A stretch of DNA of 64,000 nucleotides from Adiantum capillus-veneris (lineage: Eukaryota > Streptophyta > Polypodiopsida > Polypodiales > Pteridaceae): NCBI GenBank assembly GCA_014529385.2, contig CM043958.1, positions 92,472,435 to 92,536,434 of the forward strand. Reading direction: 5' to 3'. This document shows positions 33,641 to 45,343 of this stretch, one piece after another; position 1 is the stretch's first letter, and each line of letters begins with the position of its first letter. A program made the position numbers and the translations under genes. The notes beneath the pieces were generated by a model. That model searched no databases and had not been told where the DNA came from. It worked only from the letters and a program-made list of their open reading frames with translations.

Positions 33641-35330
33641 GTATTGACTGACTTGCAGCCATTGTCTGACTCTGAAATGTGGGAGTTGTGTGAAGCTCAT
33701 GTATGTATCCAACATAATGACAAGCGAAAACTTGATAAATGGCAGACATGTGCTCGTCAAAGGCTTTTATGGACAAAGCATGTGCTTCGAAACAAATTCT
33801 TAAGCATCTACATCACACGAGGGTTTCCCAAGACATTAAGCATGTAATGCTTCCTTCAGACGCTTGGACATCACTATAGCAGGAACTTGTTGATGCCATG
33901 GTCTCACATTATATGCAAATGTTTGCTGCTCCTCCTCAACCCTCTATAGAAGCTTGTCAAGCACGATAATTGTTTCTCTCTCATATACATCCAATTCTTT
34001 CTTCACAGGATGCACAATGCCTTCATTCACTAATTCTGAATTGCATTGTGCGTTGCTAGCATTGGGTCATTGGCGATCCCCTAGCTGGGATGGGCTTACT
34101 ATGGAATTCTTCATCTCCGATTGGGACACTCTCAAAGAGCCTTTGCTTTTCATGTTGAATGCGGTATGGGAGAAACAAGATTTTCTAGTATCCGAGAAAG
34201 AGGGTTTGCTTAAATTGTTGCCTAAGCAAGCACTTTGTGGGCAATTTTCTTGTTGGCGGGCAATTACTTTGATGCCTGTAGTTTATAAGATATTGGCTAA
34301 GTTGTTGGTGAACCGGATTAAAGATCACCTTCTAACTGGAGTCTGGACTTCATCAGGCCCAATATGGTTTCATTGCACATGGCCAAATCACTGACAACCT
34401 GGCTAATGTTCTAATTGGCATGGAATATGCAAAATACATGCAGCAGGATGTACTTTTTATACAAGTTGATAATGAAAAAGCTTTTGACACTATGCAGTGG
34501 GCCTATATTTCTGCTACAATGCGATGTCTTGGATTAAGTCCCAAGTTAGCAAATATCGTCTATTTCTTATAAGCTAGCAGTACGTCTTATGGGATTCTTG
34601 AAGGTTAACTGATGGAACCTTGGCCTCCTGGCTATTCAGTTAGGTAAGGCTGGCCCCCTAGTCATTGTTGTATGCTACTGCTACTCACCCTTTGTTGATG
34701 CATCTCGATCATTTGAGTTCCATTGCTCCTCTTCATTACCCTCAGATCAGAACTTCATTGGGCGGGCATATGCAAATGACTCTTTCTTTATGCCTCGTAA
34801 TCAGCAGGCTGATGTCCAAGTGATTATGGACACTTTGGAGCTATATGGACTTGTGGCTAGTCTTAGAGTCAATTTCCGCAAATCAAACATTCTACTGGTT
34901 AATCCTTGTGATTGGCATAATCTGTTGTGGCCGGGAGAGATTGTTCCTCCGAATGTGATTGCTAGGCATTGGGCTATCCAATTGAATAAAATGTCACTTA
35001 CACTCAAAAAGTGGATTGGGTTATGCAACGCTTGAATGTCAAATTGCATTGCTACAAATTATCCACATGGCCTTTGCATGTTCGACTACAAATCGTTCAA
35101 AGTGTCCTAATGGCTTACATTCAGTTCTATTTGCCATCGTTGCACTGGCCTCGTCATTGTCTCGATTTTCTTATGTCAGCTATTTTGTCTCATTTGTGGC
35201 GAACCCATGCTCACAAAAAAGGCCTGCATTTGATGTCGATTGGGAAACTTTGCACTCCTAAGTGCTTTGGTGGCCTCGATATCTTGGACGTGTGCAAGCC
35301 TTGCTAGAAAATCCATGTTGTTGCCTACCC
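33641..35330 (+). pseudogene. LINE-F2 reverse transcriptase
   Basis: The linker at 33644-33847 (LTDLQPLSDSEMWELCEAHV) leads to the RT N-terminus at 34020-34390 (LLALGHWRSPSWDGLTMEFF, then WRAITLMPVVYKILAKLLVN). Motif A is QVDNEKAFDTMQW near 34465-34500 with both expected Asp residues. Motif C reads AYANDSFF at 34766-34790, so the first Asp of YADD has become Asn (AAT at 34775). The thumb region follows (QVIMDTLELYGLVASLRVNF). Frameshifts and stops lie near 34390 and 34570. It would reverse-transcribe LINE RNA at the nick; catalysis is lost. Confidence 0.8.
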
Positions 35331-36340
35331 TTGTGCAACAAAGTCGGCCGACTCTTATGCTTGCCTGCTTGTGTCAGCATGTTGTTACTTCCTCCTTGGT
35401 CATTGGCAATCATCTCTTTGGGAGGTAGTGTTTGGAAAGATGGAAGGGTACATTCCTAGATGTCCGTTTACTTCCAATCTGATTCCTGCTTGGAAAGATG
35501 TTGCAATGCATTTATCATGGCATGGTCGAAAGCAACAGGAAGGAAATTCGCTTCGTTTGGAGAGTCTTCATTGCAGTAAGGTCTCTCATGCTTTGGTTGA
35601 CCGTTCGCTGCAGCAGGCATCCTCTCTCTCTTGTCATGGCCTTCGTGCAGTTGGTGATGTGGTTGATGAGACGGGCTACACTTTCTAGTTTCCCCTTCCC
35701 GCTTGCCGTTTTGGATTAGGTATGCATTAACGTCAGCTTTGGAGAGAGCTTCAACACATGCTGGCTGACTTTTTACCCATTCCGCCTTTGGCTGATGGTA
35801 GCCGCATGTCCGATTGGAATTTTTGGGACACGTCTTTTCAGGCCATTTCTGCCCGTCAGGTTTAAGATCTTCGACCGCAACCTTGGCTTGTTGACCATTA
35901 TAATGCCTTATGGTCTATGCACAAGTCTGATACTTGGTGGAGGTAGCCTCTCTATGCAATCTGGACGAGTCACTCACCTTTGAAGGAGCAATTGCTTCTC
36001 TGCTGAAGCTTGCTTGGAGTTCTCCTGGTGGGCACTTTTCTTAGTGCACGGCATATCCGATCTCCTCGTTGTGTCCGTTGTTCGACTTTGGAAGAGATTG
36101 TTAGTCACCTGCTATGGGATTACTGCATTACTTGAGTTTTTCTTCGTTGCATATCAGCTTGTTTGCTGCTCTGTTTCCCCTCTATGGTCTTTACTAGGCG
36201 GTTTTGGGCTTTTGGCATTCTCCCGCCTTTCTTGCATCGATTTGCGATCTTCTTTATGTGGGTCAGATTTTGGGCCTATTGAACCCTGTGGCACCAATGT
36301 AAGGGCTGCATGTTCCACCACTCTGACATAGATCCTTTTC
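35331..36340 (+). pseudogene. LINE-F2 ORF2 C-terminal region
   Basis: Several frames together read as the post-RT and C-terminal zinc-binding region: PPWSLAIISLGG, AVGDVVDETGYTF, and further weakly readable phrases to about 36330. It is homologous over 35230-35620 to the split copy at 22500-22880. No intact frame remains and the 3' end is not clearly marked. Confidence 0.55.
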
Positions 36341-36415
36341 CGTTTTTCACGCTTTCCCTTGGGCAATCTTTACATTTTGCCATGGAAGTTGGTGAAATCA
36401 CCCTTAAGATACATC

Positions 36416-36489
36416 AGCTTTCCTATGAATGCTTTTAGTCCTTTTTCACAACAGCTTTCCTGTGAATGCTTTTAGTCCTTTTTCACAAC
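36416..36489 (+). repeat. 37-bp tandem duplication
   Basis: Units AGCTTTCCTATGAATGC... (36416-36452) and AGCTTTCCTGTGAATGC... (36453-36489) differ by one base. Confidence 0.93.
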
Positions 36490-36560
36490 AGAACACTTCT
36501 ATGTTCTTTCTTTTGGATACGATCCTTTCCGTGGGTTTTCCTCGCCTTGAGGTTTCCCAC

Positions 36561-36561
<1 letters not shown>

Positions 36562-36605
<44 letters not shown>
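36562..36605. repeat. (GT)n microsatellite
   Basis: About 22 GT units. Confidence 0.97.
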
Positions 36606-36608
<3 letters not shown>

Positions 36609-36629
36609 AGAGCACAATCATCAATTTGT

Positions 36630-36970
36630 TGGACAATGCTTGTATTTTGCGGGCTACTGGATAAATATGCTAGTTTAATGGGCATTTCAGGCATTTTGAT
36701 GATGGTTAGGCATGAGCTACAACCAGTTTTTGCATACAATGATCCAGCAGGTCGTTGGATGGTGGTTCAATGACCAAATTTATAAATTTGGCGATGTCTT
36801 TGCGCACATAGCCTCGAGGCACAATTATGTGGGGATGTTGAGGATGCCAAATATGTTTATCAAAAGCTCCAATTTTTGGCTAATACACGCCCATTGACTC
36901 AATGTGAATTGACAGCGCTTTGTCAGACACGTGTATGTGTGCAAAATAATGATAAACGCTGTCACAAATA
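36630..36970 (+). pseudogene. LINE-F2 endonuclease fragment, second copy
   Basis: GISGILMMVRHELQPVFAYN aligns with GYSGLLMMVHHEFQPVLVSN at about 32330, and the end LCQTRVCVQNNDKR aligns with LCEAHVCIQHNDKR at about 33690. The intervening ~1 kb (including the hAT site) is missing, so this copy carries an internal deletion. It lies directly downstream of the longer LINE-F2 copy. Confidence 0.75.
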
Positions 36971-36974
36971 GATG

Positions 36975-37323
36975 ACGTGGCCATCCAAGAGCAAGACCGT
37001 ACGGACAGACTGTACGGATGGTGACTGTAGCAGGGCTACACTGTCACATGCTCGGGACAGGCCGTTAGTCACAGTTGGCCGGTTTCACACTGGACGATCG
37101 GTGACTGTCACACGTGACAGGGATACGGGTGGTGGTCCAGTTTTCTTTGAGTTTGTCGATGTTCATGATGTTCATGTTAAGGTTTTGCTTAGTCTTACTG
37201 TTATTGCTCTATGCTCATTGTCTTCTATGTTTGCATTCTGTGGAGTGAGACATCACGCACATTGCACTGAGGAGCACCCACTATAGAGAGCACGACACTT
37301 TATCTCCGCTACAGGTGCTCTCA
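36975..37323 (+). mobile_element. Partial 5' LTR of gypsy-3 (inferred)
   Basis: This non-coding stretch ends CTCTCA just before a primer-site-like sequence. Its left part (about 37000-37140) is rich in short palindromic phrases (CCGTACGG, GTGACTGTCAC). No 3' LTR is available for comparison because the 3' end of gypsy-3 is replaced by another LTR element, so limits are uncertain. Confidence 0.4.
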
Positions 37324-37327
37324 TTTT

Positions 37328-37344
37328 TGGCATGCCCGGTGGGA
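37328..37344 (+). other. Primer-binding-site-like sequence of gypsy-3
   Basis: TGGCATGCCCGGTGGGA lies four bases after CTCTCA and upstream of gag, in the place and style of plant gypsy primer sites. The matching tRNA was not identified. Confidence 0.5.
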
Positions 37345-37679
37345 CCTCAACTGAAGGTACAAATCGAGGAGCTAGCTGGGTTTACCTAGCCTCGCCTACT
37401 TCACCTTGCACAGTGCAACCTACTGGTTTGGTCCAGTTTCACCCTAGACAGCTTAGTCTAGCTAACCTAGTCTCTCGCCTTGCTGGTTTGGTCCTCTCTC
37501 GCCCTGGTCCAACCAGCTCTCATCCTAGTCTAGTCCTTCCTCGTCCCTGGTCTAGTCCTTCCTCATCCCTGGTCCAGCCAGGTGGTCTAGTCACTCGCCC
37601 TGGTCTAGTAGAGTCTAGACCGGTGTTCACCAGTTAAAAGTCTTCTTGCCCAAAGCTTGGTTGGGTTTGTGGTTACTGC

Positions 37680-39187
37680 ATGACACATACAAGGCACTCA
37701 TTAGAGCATCAAAGCACATTACTGAGTCCTCTGAAGCACTACCACAGAAGGCATCAACCCTTGGTACCTAGTAGAAGTTCACCAACCTCATCACCCATAC
37801 CTCCACATATGGCATCATCCATTCCTCCATCCGGTTCTACATCTTCCAGGTCACCTTCCCTAGTAAAGCTCTCACCCATTTTGTTACAGCAAGCTATTGA
37901 GCAACAGGCTCTTGAGCAAGAGGTCATGGAGGCGTTGACCAGTGTTTTGGCCAAGGTAAACATCAAGTTTCCTACTTTCAAGCGACTCTCCTCAGAAGAT
38001 GCAGACGACCATGCAAGGAGGTTTGTATCCCTTTGTCGAGGTCGAGGTCTTAATAGAGAAGATGCTTATTTGGTGCTGTTTCCATCAACATTGGATGGTT
38101 TAGCAGACAAGTGGTACACTCAGTTTGCAGAGAATCACTTTCCAACTTGGGTTGCTTTAAGACAGCAGTTTTGTGAAGCTTTCAGGCCAGGGGACTTCCA
38201 AGAAAGGGTTCTGGATGAGTTGGCCAACCTGATGCTTCAGCCCAAAGAGACTTTTGCATAACTCTTGACCTGAACAAAGTCTCTGGTCGCCAAGCTTCCT
38301 CAACCACCAAGTGAGTTCATGGTCAACAAATGGGTAGAGAAGGCTCTTCCAAAGACTTCTCAGCAAAAGCTAGAGAGAATGTCCGACCTGATGCCACCTT
38401 GGAGGAGTTTGTTGCGGTTGCTATAGTAGGATAGAGGGGGCAAGGAAGCTGTTTACCGACTCTTCTCAGGTAGAGATTGCCTCTGTACTCTTGGAGAGTC
38501 CATCTAACCCTTTGACTTCTTTGCGTAGAGAACTCGAAGCACGAAAACTACAACGCGCTCTTCAAGAGGAGAAATCAATCTCTCTTAGACAGGAGAAGCC
38601 CCCACAGCACGAGGCTTTGGATCAAATCAAGAGAGAGCTAGAAGAGCTTAGATCTCAGCAGGAGACTAAGGCTATGGTATGGTGCAGCTCATGTCGCTCT
38701 CCAGGACACCCTCCACAGGACTATCCCCTTCGTGCTTATTGCCATTTCTACGAAAAGTCGGGGCATGCAGACAAGGATTGCTACTATATCAAGGGATTGC
38801 GGCAAATACAACAAAGCCTAGGTCCTTCTCTCCAACAAGGGCTAGCACCAACATCCAATATGGTTTTCCCCTATGGCCATCCAAATTACATGCCACCTTT
38901 GCTCAATAACCCTATTGTCCAAGGTATGTCAGGTACTTTTCTGTCTCAAAGTTTTTATCATACTCATGCTCCCTCAGCCCCTCAGAGCTTCTACACCTCA
39001 TTTTCCAACTCCTCGTCCCTCGTTTCGTCCATCAAATCGGCCCATCTTATGCTATAGATGTAGAGAATATGGCCATTACCAAAGCAAGTGTCCTATACTT
39101 GAAGGGTCTCCTCCTTACCGTCATTGTCCGGAGTCTAAAGACCACTACAGTAAGGATTGTCCCAAGCAAAGGGCATCTGCATCTTGA
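37680..39187 (+). pseudogene. gypsy-3 Gag with several zinc knuckles
   Basis: The retrotransposon-gag core is at 37950-38260: KFPTFKRLSSEDADDHARRF, ADKWYTQFAENHFPTW, FCEAFRPGDFQERVLDEL. A TAA at 38259 stands where CAA is likely. Further stops and a frame change precede the second part (38491-39057), a Glu/Arg-rich segment with one degenerate knuckle (CHFYEKSGHADKDC). After another frame change come CYRCREYGHYQSKC and a third, partly degenerate CPESKDHYSKDC. It would bind and package RNA; three frames and stops make it non-functional. Confidence 0.8.
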
Positions 39188-39553
39188 GGCCCAACTCAGA
39201 ACCAACAAGAATTCACATTCCAGAAGATCAATCTGATCGCACTAAACACCACCCCTCAGCCATCACCTGCTACTCATACAGTTCGGCCACAACAAGTGGG
39301 GGAGCCCGCTGGCGTACTCACTCAGGCACAAAGAGCAGCTCTTGGTCTCAGCTTGCCAACATGTCCATCTCGTCCATCTCCACTTCCACAACCTAACCAA
39401 ACTGACGAGCCCTTCATTGGTGCTAAGAGTAGCCCAGTCTCTATGCTTTCGGACATTGATGGAGGCTTCTTAGAAGCAATGGTTGACTTGGAACAGGTCA
39501 GAGTTCCAAAGGAAGCCTAGATTAAAGGAGCTAAGCCCACAGCGGAAGCAATC

Positions 39554-40060
39554 TTGAAGGACACCTTTCAACAAGTGTCCCTTTATGAGATGCTCAGGCT
39601 AGCTGCAACCCTCAGAAGTGACACCCTCTCAATCATTCAGTCTCTGTACCCGGGTGCAGGGCCTAGTGGCGGGCACCTCCCTATACAACCCTCTCAATCT
39701 TACATGATTTCTTATCCGGCTGCTCCCCTCACTGACTACAAAAGTCCTCGTCTCACTGTGTCTATTCTTGGGCATCAATTCTCAGGCTGACGTCATAGTG
39801 GATGGTCAATCTGATGCCATAGTTTACTATGTTGGCTTTAAATTTGCAATCTAACTGCCCTGCTCCATTCATTGTTACATTGGCTGACCAGAGGACAGTC
39901 TATCCAGTGGGCATAGTAGACAAGGTGCCTCTGAAGGTACAAGACTTCACCTTTAGCTTGGATTTTGTGGTGGTCAGTCTTCCCCAGGTGGAGGGAGCAT
40001 TTCCTTTGCGTATTAGTAGACCATGGTTGCGGCATATCAAGGCACTTCACGATTGGTGAA
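39554..40060 (+). pseudogene. gypsy-3 protease region
   Basis: The C-terminal protease half is readable at 39829-40059: IVTLADQRTVYPVGIVDKVP, then LPLKVQ/FSLDFVVVSLPQVEGA and PLRISRPWLRHIKALHDW. The upstream half (39554-39790) leads to a region near 39776-39830 where the active-site D-S/T-G would be, but it is frameshifted and not clearly present. Confidence 0.65.
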
Positions 40061-40281
40061 ACGACGCCATGTGGATACATACTCCTGGCTCCCCCATGCA
40101 ACCAATTCGACTTGAAGGAGGTATGGATTCAGTAGCTCATCACAGCTCGTTGTCAGTACAGTCCAACCCCAACCCCGAGCAGCCTATCCCACCTGACAGT
40201 TCTGACGAAGACCTGCTGCTGCAGTGGTTGGAAGCTACCACATCGATGTCCTGCTATGTGGTCTCTATTTAAGCCTCACCC

Positions 40282-41716
40282 GTGCCTGTAACACTCTCTC
40301 TCCCGGCTCCTCAGGCTGACACCAGTGACCCAAGTCCTACAGCAAAAAGTGTGACAGTCAAAGAAGCAAGTGTGTTAGTCCCTGATGACCATGATTCAAG
40401 TGTTCCTCTGATGGAAGCCGTCGGCCTTGGTGAACCTATAACACATCACCGAAGGGGAAAAAAATCTCCTCTGCATGAGTTCGCCAACGTTCCACCACTT
40501 CCTCTAACATCTCCCGGATCTGACGAACCGCCCACTCAAAAGCACTCTGCTGTGTCTGAAGACTTACCCTTCGAGGAGCTTCCACCAGGATGGTTACAAG
40601 AGGAGTGTGCAAAGTTTCCAATCGATCAAATGCCAGCCCATGATGTCTCGAAGCACCAAGAGGCAACTCACTCTTCATCTTCCGAGGCACCCTCTCGAGC
40701 TAAACCTCCAGATCTGGTCAAAGAAGTCAACTTGGGCGACCTTGACAACCCTCAGCACATCCTCTTACCAGCGTGGTTATGGAAGCATCCCGCGCTACTC
40801 GATCAGGTAGTATCTTTTATACACTCTTTTAAAGATGTTTTTGCTTGGTCCTACAAGGATTTGGAAGGGATCCCACCAGAATTGGGTATCCATACTATCC
40901 CTCTGTTTGTAGGGACTAAGCCTGTCAGAGGCCGAGCTTACAAGCTCAACCCAAAGTATGCAGAGGCTGTCAAGTCAGAGCTAGAAAAAATGCAAGAGAC
41001 AGGTATCATTGTACATGTGGAGCACTCTTGAGTGGTTATCACCCATGGTGATAGCGCCTAAGAAGCAGTCCAATAAAATCCGTGTGTGCGTAGATTACTG
41101 CGTTCTGAACAAGGTAACTATCCCAGATGGTTTTCCAACACCTTTCACTGAGTGTGTGCTAGAAGATGTAGCAGGGCATGTTTTGTACAGTTCCATGGGT
41201 GGGTTCAGTGGACACAATCAGTTGGGCATCCATCCAGGTGATCAAATTAAAACGGCTTTCGTGACTCTCTGGGGTATTTTTATCTACACTAGAATATCGT
41301 TTGGGCTAAAAAACGCTCCACCTTCCTTCAATCGAGCAATATATCTCATGTTCTCTCCTTTGCTTACGGATCATCTTCGCATCTTCATGGATGATTTTTC
41401 AACTTTCTCGAGTGCTCAATGTTCAACCCCAGTGGAAAATCTAGAGGAGCACCTTGCTCCGCTCTCTGTTGTCTTTCTCAGGTGCAGAGAGGCACGTCTG
41501 AAGCTCAATCCGAACAAATGTCATTTTTTGGTCATTGAAGGTACACTTCTAGGCTATGTAGTGTTTGCTACAGGTTTAGCGCCCGACCAAGAGAAGATAG
41601 TAGCAATCTTGGAGTTACCACCTCCAATCAACCCTAAAGGTGTTCAGAGCTTTGTCGGCCATACACGCTATCATCGTAGTTTATACGCATGTATGCACAG
41701 GTGGCTCAACCACTGA
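40282..41716 (+). pseudogene. gypsy-3 linker and reverse transcriptase
   Basis: A long acidic/Pro-rich linker (40282-40760) precedes HPALLDQVVSFIHSFKDVFA and the RT entry KPVRGRAYKLNPKYAEAVK. A frame change near 41015 leads to the fingers (SPMVIAPKKQSNKIRVCVDY). In motif A the catalytic Asp is replaced: SSMGGFSGHNQL where the family has a D-G-F/Y pair. Motif C is RIFMDDFSTFSS with both Asp residues at about 41383-41395. The thumb is GTLLGYVVFATGLAPDQEKI. A missing motif A Asp would abolish polymerisation even if the frame were open. Confidence 0.82.
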
Positions 41717-43460
41717 CCCAACTCGCCTACCCTTCCAATGGTCCAAACCTGAAGCTGAAGCATTTGAATATCTCAAAAAACATCTCACTCAAGCATCGAT
41801 TCTAGTGGCTCCCGATCGATCTCTTCCTTTTCATGTGCATACTGATGCCACTCAACTGGCTGTAGGTGTTGTGCTAACCCAGCCTAGTAAGGAGTACAAC
41901 TTGGATCACCCTGTTCACTATGCAAGTCGCCTGCTCACCAAAGCAGAGCGCAACTATAGCACCACAGAAAGGAAAGGTTTGGCTATTGTGTATGCCTTAC
42001 AAAAATTTCGCCATTATTTATTAGGGGTCCACTTCACAGTTATTAATGATCACCATGCCCTGCGCTATTTGCTTAATAAGCCGCAAGTTGCAAGTCGAGT
42101 ATGGAGATGGCTACTCTTATTTCAAGAGTTTGATTTCGAAGTGGTACTCAGACCCGACAAACAGCATGTTCTTGCTGACCATCTCTCTCGCATCCACACA
42201 GGTGAAGAAGCAACAGGGGTTGCAGATGACTTTTCAGATAGCAGTCACTTTAAGGTGGATACCACTCCAGAATGGTACGGCGATGTCTTGCATTTGCTAT
42301 CTACTGGTCTGTACTCTGAGAATGCGTCTCCACTACAGAAGAGAAGATTGCTTTTAAAGTCTAGGCCATTCACTCTAATTGGAGGCCAGCTCTACAAGTC
42401 AGGACCAGATGGTGTTCTAAGACGGTGTGTCTCTCCTCATGAGGTTAAGAATATTCTCGAAGATGACCACACTGGTCCTACTAGTGGCCCTTACCTTGGT
42501 CACATCACCGCCCAGAAGATTCTACAGAGTGGTCTATGGTGGCTCTATGTTTTTCGGGATGCAATTGCCTATGTGAAAGCATGTGATGTGTGTTAGCGCT
42601 GTGAACCTAAACCAAGCAAGCAGTCCAACCGTCCTCTACAGGTCTCTATGGCATGGCTGCCCTTTGAGCGATGGGGCATGGATTTTGTGGTTCCAATTGC
42701 TCCTCCGGCCCAACCAGGTAATCAGAACTATTTGCTGGTGGCTACGGATTATGCAACTAAGTGGATAGAAGTACTGGCAACAACTGATTGCACTTGCAAT
42801 ACAGTAGCCAAGTTCTTGGATGAAAATATTTTGTGCAGGTTTGGATGTCCCCTAGAAATCACTAGTGATAGGGGCAGTCACTTTGTTAACGAAATGATTT
42901 CAACCTTGCTCGCCAACTATAAGATTTTTCATCGTAAGTCTTGCTCTTATTACCCTAGAGCAAATGGGCGGGCCGAGAGCACCAACAAGGTTCTGATAGC
43001 CCTTCTACGGAAAGCATGTCGTCTCCATCCGGCGTCTTGGGCTTAAGCTATCCACGACACCCTTTGGGCATACCGAACTTCCTTCAAAGCTACAACCAAT
43101 CACACCCCATTTCAGATAGCCTTTGGTTTGGAAGCAATAGCTCCCTTCAAATTCAACTCAAGATCTCCGCGAGTGGGCAGTCTGCGTGCCAATGGGGGTT
43201 TGAAGTCTGAATCTCTCTCTCTCATCTCGCCCTATTGGAAGAAAGCCGCCATATTCGTAAGCCAAAAATAATCACAAGATCACTGGTGTTACTGTACCAA
43301 GCTAGATATCAGAAAAAAGCAAAGAAGTTGGTCCCAACTTGGCAAGGACCATTCATAGTACAAGCGATTCTACCTCAAGGGGCAATACAATTAGTGACTC
43401 TCGAAGGTATTTCCTTACCATTGGTAAATGCCTCTAGGATTAAATGCTACTTACCCTTCG
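41640..43460 (+). pseudogene. gypsy-3 RNase H and integrase
   Basis: RNase H (41740-42200) shows FHVHTDATQLAVGVVLTQ, NYSTTERKGLAIVYALQKF (Lys at the usual catalytic-Glu neighbour TERE), FTVINDHHAL and a closing DHLSR. Integrase has a zinc finger with HITAQKIL and CDVC followed by TAG (42594) and RC; then ERWGMDFVVPI, ITSDRGSHFVNE and YYPRANGRAESTNK, so the D-D-E triad is present. A TAA at 43045 and frame changes interrupt the C-terminal part, which resumes at 43235-43455 (KKLVPTWQGPFIVQAIL). Confidence 0.82.
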
Positions 43461-44683
43461 TGTCACGTAACACATCCAACCCCATGTGTCCGTGGACAAG
43501 CTACAACATGACCAAGGGTTCAGTACAGTCAAGTCAATCTAGAATAGGAAGTGATCTGGCACTTTTTTGTGAGTCTGTTCGTGGACCGTGCATGTCCAGA
43601 CACTTAGTGTAGATGCATATCCTCTGGTTGCACATAGCATGATCATAAGCATTCCCATCAGAATCCATTAGAATCCTTTAGGGGAATTTTTCAGTGCATT
43701 TAGTCTATTTTCCCTATTTTTGACACTTGTCACTTATTATTTTTAAGTGACTTTTGTTGGAAAGTAAGTAGGGCAAATTGAGTAAGTTTGTATATAAGCA
43801 AACCTAGACTAGCACTAATTGGCAGAGGAGGCAGCAGGAGCACCATTGCTCAACAGGCAACTTCTCAGCAGAACCCCAAGCCCTAGCGTTTTTGCCTGGC
43901 GTTTTTGGACCAGATCAGTCAGCGATTTGCACTTGCAGATTCCGGCGACACCAGAACATCAGATGAGCCTAGCATTTTGCATTTGCAGAACAACCGGCGA
44001 CAGATTTGCAGATTTTCAGCCTTAGCGTTTATGCATCTGCAGCATAACCAGCGTTTTGTAGATTCACCGCGACTGAACATCAAGAACCACCGGCGTTTTC
44101 AGTTTTCAGCCTTTAGACACCGTAGATCAAGTCCCGAACCTCGCAGATCTCACCTTCCCGCAGCAATTCCTCACCGCACGGTCAGTTTCCGCAAGGTTTA
44201 CAGTTTCAGCCCGGAAAACGCAGATTTCAGCATCTGCGTTTTCAGCGCGTCGTCGTCGCATCGTCGCCATCAACATCATCTCGGACATAGAGTCAGAATT
44301 CAGCAAATAAAGATTTGCAGATTTCATCCCTTAGCGATTTCAGTTTTCAGCCCGTCTCGTCATTGTCCTCATCGTCGTCGACATCGTCGGCAAGTCCAAG
44401 CAGGTAGAGATTTGTGCAATCATAAGTAGACCGCTCTCGCCATAGAGAGTGGGGCCTTTGGAGGACGGTTTTACAACGTCTCTAGTGTCGTATTCTCTTC
44501 TCTCTCTATCTAACAGTCTCATACACTTGCACGCACAGTGTCCATTCACTTTGCTTGTGATCATTGCACTCTCTCATTAAGAACGGAAGGCTCTCCCTTC
44601 CATAAGAACAAAAGGAACGTTGAGCACAGTTCGGAGCACTCACCTTGAGCAAAGTTCAAGCATTCATTCCGCTACAGCTTACA
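43461..44683 (+). repeat. LARD 5' LTR
   Basis: The LTR is 1223 bp, TG...CA (ends GCTTACA), with a TATA box TATATAAG at 43791-43798. The downstream part contains a transcribed-leader-like stretch rich in GATTTGCAG, TTTTCAG and CATCGTCG phrases. Confidence 0.88.
43791..43798 (+). promoter_or_regulatory. LARD LTR TATA box
   Basis: TATATAAG is preserved identically at 47027-47034 in the truncated 3' LTR, consistent with a core promoter about 330 bp into the LTR. Confidence 0.6.
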
Positions 44684-44684
44684 T

Positions 44685-44696
44685 TGGTATCAGAGC
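44685..44696 (+). other. LARD primer-binding site (initiator tRNA-Met)
   Basis: TGGTATCAGAGC follows the LTR end by one base, the same 12-mer used by both copia elements in the window. Confidence 0.93.
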
Positions 44697-45087
44697 TTTG
44701 GCAGTGTTCTGTATCACGTAAGGAAAGAACCACAGTTTTTTTTTGCTTGTTGCGGTTGCACGAACCCAAGTTCGCTTGGGCGTGTCGATTCCTAATCGTG
44801 TTTTTGAAGAGTGACAGGAAGGAATCCCAGGAAAGAAGGGCTTGTCCAGCCTCCCCTTGTGCCTCTTTTCACTCATTGAGAGCGGACCGTGCACTTAGCG
44901 GCCGGCCAATCGACGTGAGGTGGGAAAAAGCAACCTTGGTGTGAGCGCAAGGCCGCCAAGGGGTGCGCCGCGGAAAAGAGCAGAACTCGGGTGAAGAGAA
45001 GATCCTTCTCAAACACAGATTGCAAGCGAAAGAAAACCCTCAAGACCCGCAAAAACCTCAAGAACTCAAGAACCCCAAGAACCAAGA

Positions 45088-45172
45088 CCCGCAAGAACCC
45101 ACGTTCCTCGTGAACTTAAGAAATCAAGACCCCCAAGAAACCAAGTTCCTCGTGAACTTAAGAGCCCAAGAC
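45088..45172 (+). repeat. 42-bp tandem repeat in LARD leader
   Basis: The phrase TTCCTCGTGAACTTAAGA occurs at 45104 and 45146. The surrounding sequence is a low-complexity CAAGAACCC-type repeat. Confidence 0.8.
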
Positions 45173-45343
45173 CACAAGAACCCACAAGAACCCAAGACTT
45201 CAGTGGATGGCCATCACTCGAAGCAGAATGGATACTTCGCTTGGAGGTGATGAGCATAAAAGAGGCGAAGAAGAATTTTCCCCACCAGGAGGTTTTTCCG
45301 ACCCTCCCCTTCCCAATCTACGTCAAGGATTGCACTAACTCCT

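Larger units (their letters stand above)
30850..36340 (+). mobile_element. LINE-F2, near full-length L1-type element with hAT-like insertion
   Basis: Order is ORF1 (about 30970-32106), endonuclease (32273-32550, interrupted by the insertion 32553-33293, resumed 33301-33640), RT (about 33960-34800), post-RT region (34801-35700) and C-terminus (to about 36330). Other pieces of the same family are at 22380-22917/27743-28250, 36630-36970 and 47055-47330. No poly(A) tail or target duplication was identified, so the ends are approximate. Confidence 0.8.
37328..43460 (+). mobile_element. Ty3/gypsy retrotransposon gypsy-3, 3' end interrupted
   Basis: Domain order is gag (37680-39187), protease (39554-40060), RT (40282-41716), RNase H (41740-42200) and integrase (42290-43455). 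All are on the plus strand in the expected Ty3/gypsy order. It ends exactly where the LTR of the LARD element starts (43461), inside or just after the integrase C-terminal phrase NASRIKCYLPFV. No gypsy sequence was recognised beyond the LARD. Confidence 0.85.

Noticed and set aside
43461-44683. 43461-44683 as the 3' LTR of gypsy-3
   Set aside because: A primer-binding site follows it at 44685 and its partner LTR lies downstream at 46709 after a polypurine tract, so it is the 5' LTR of a separate element.
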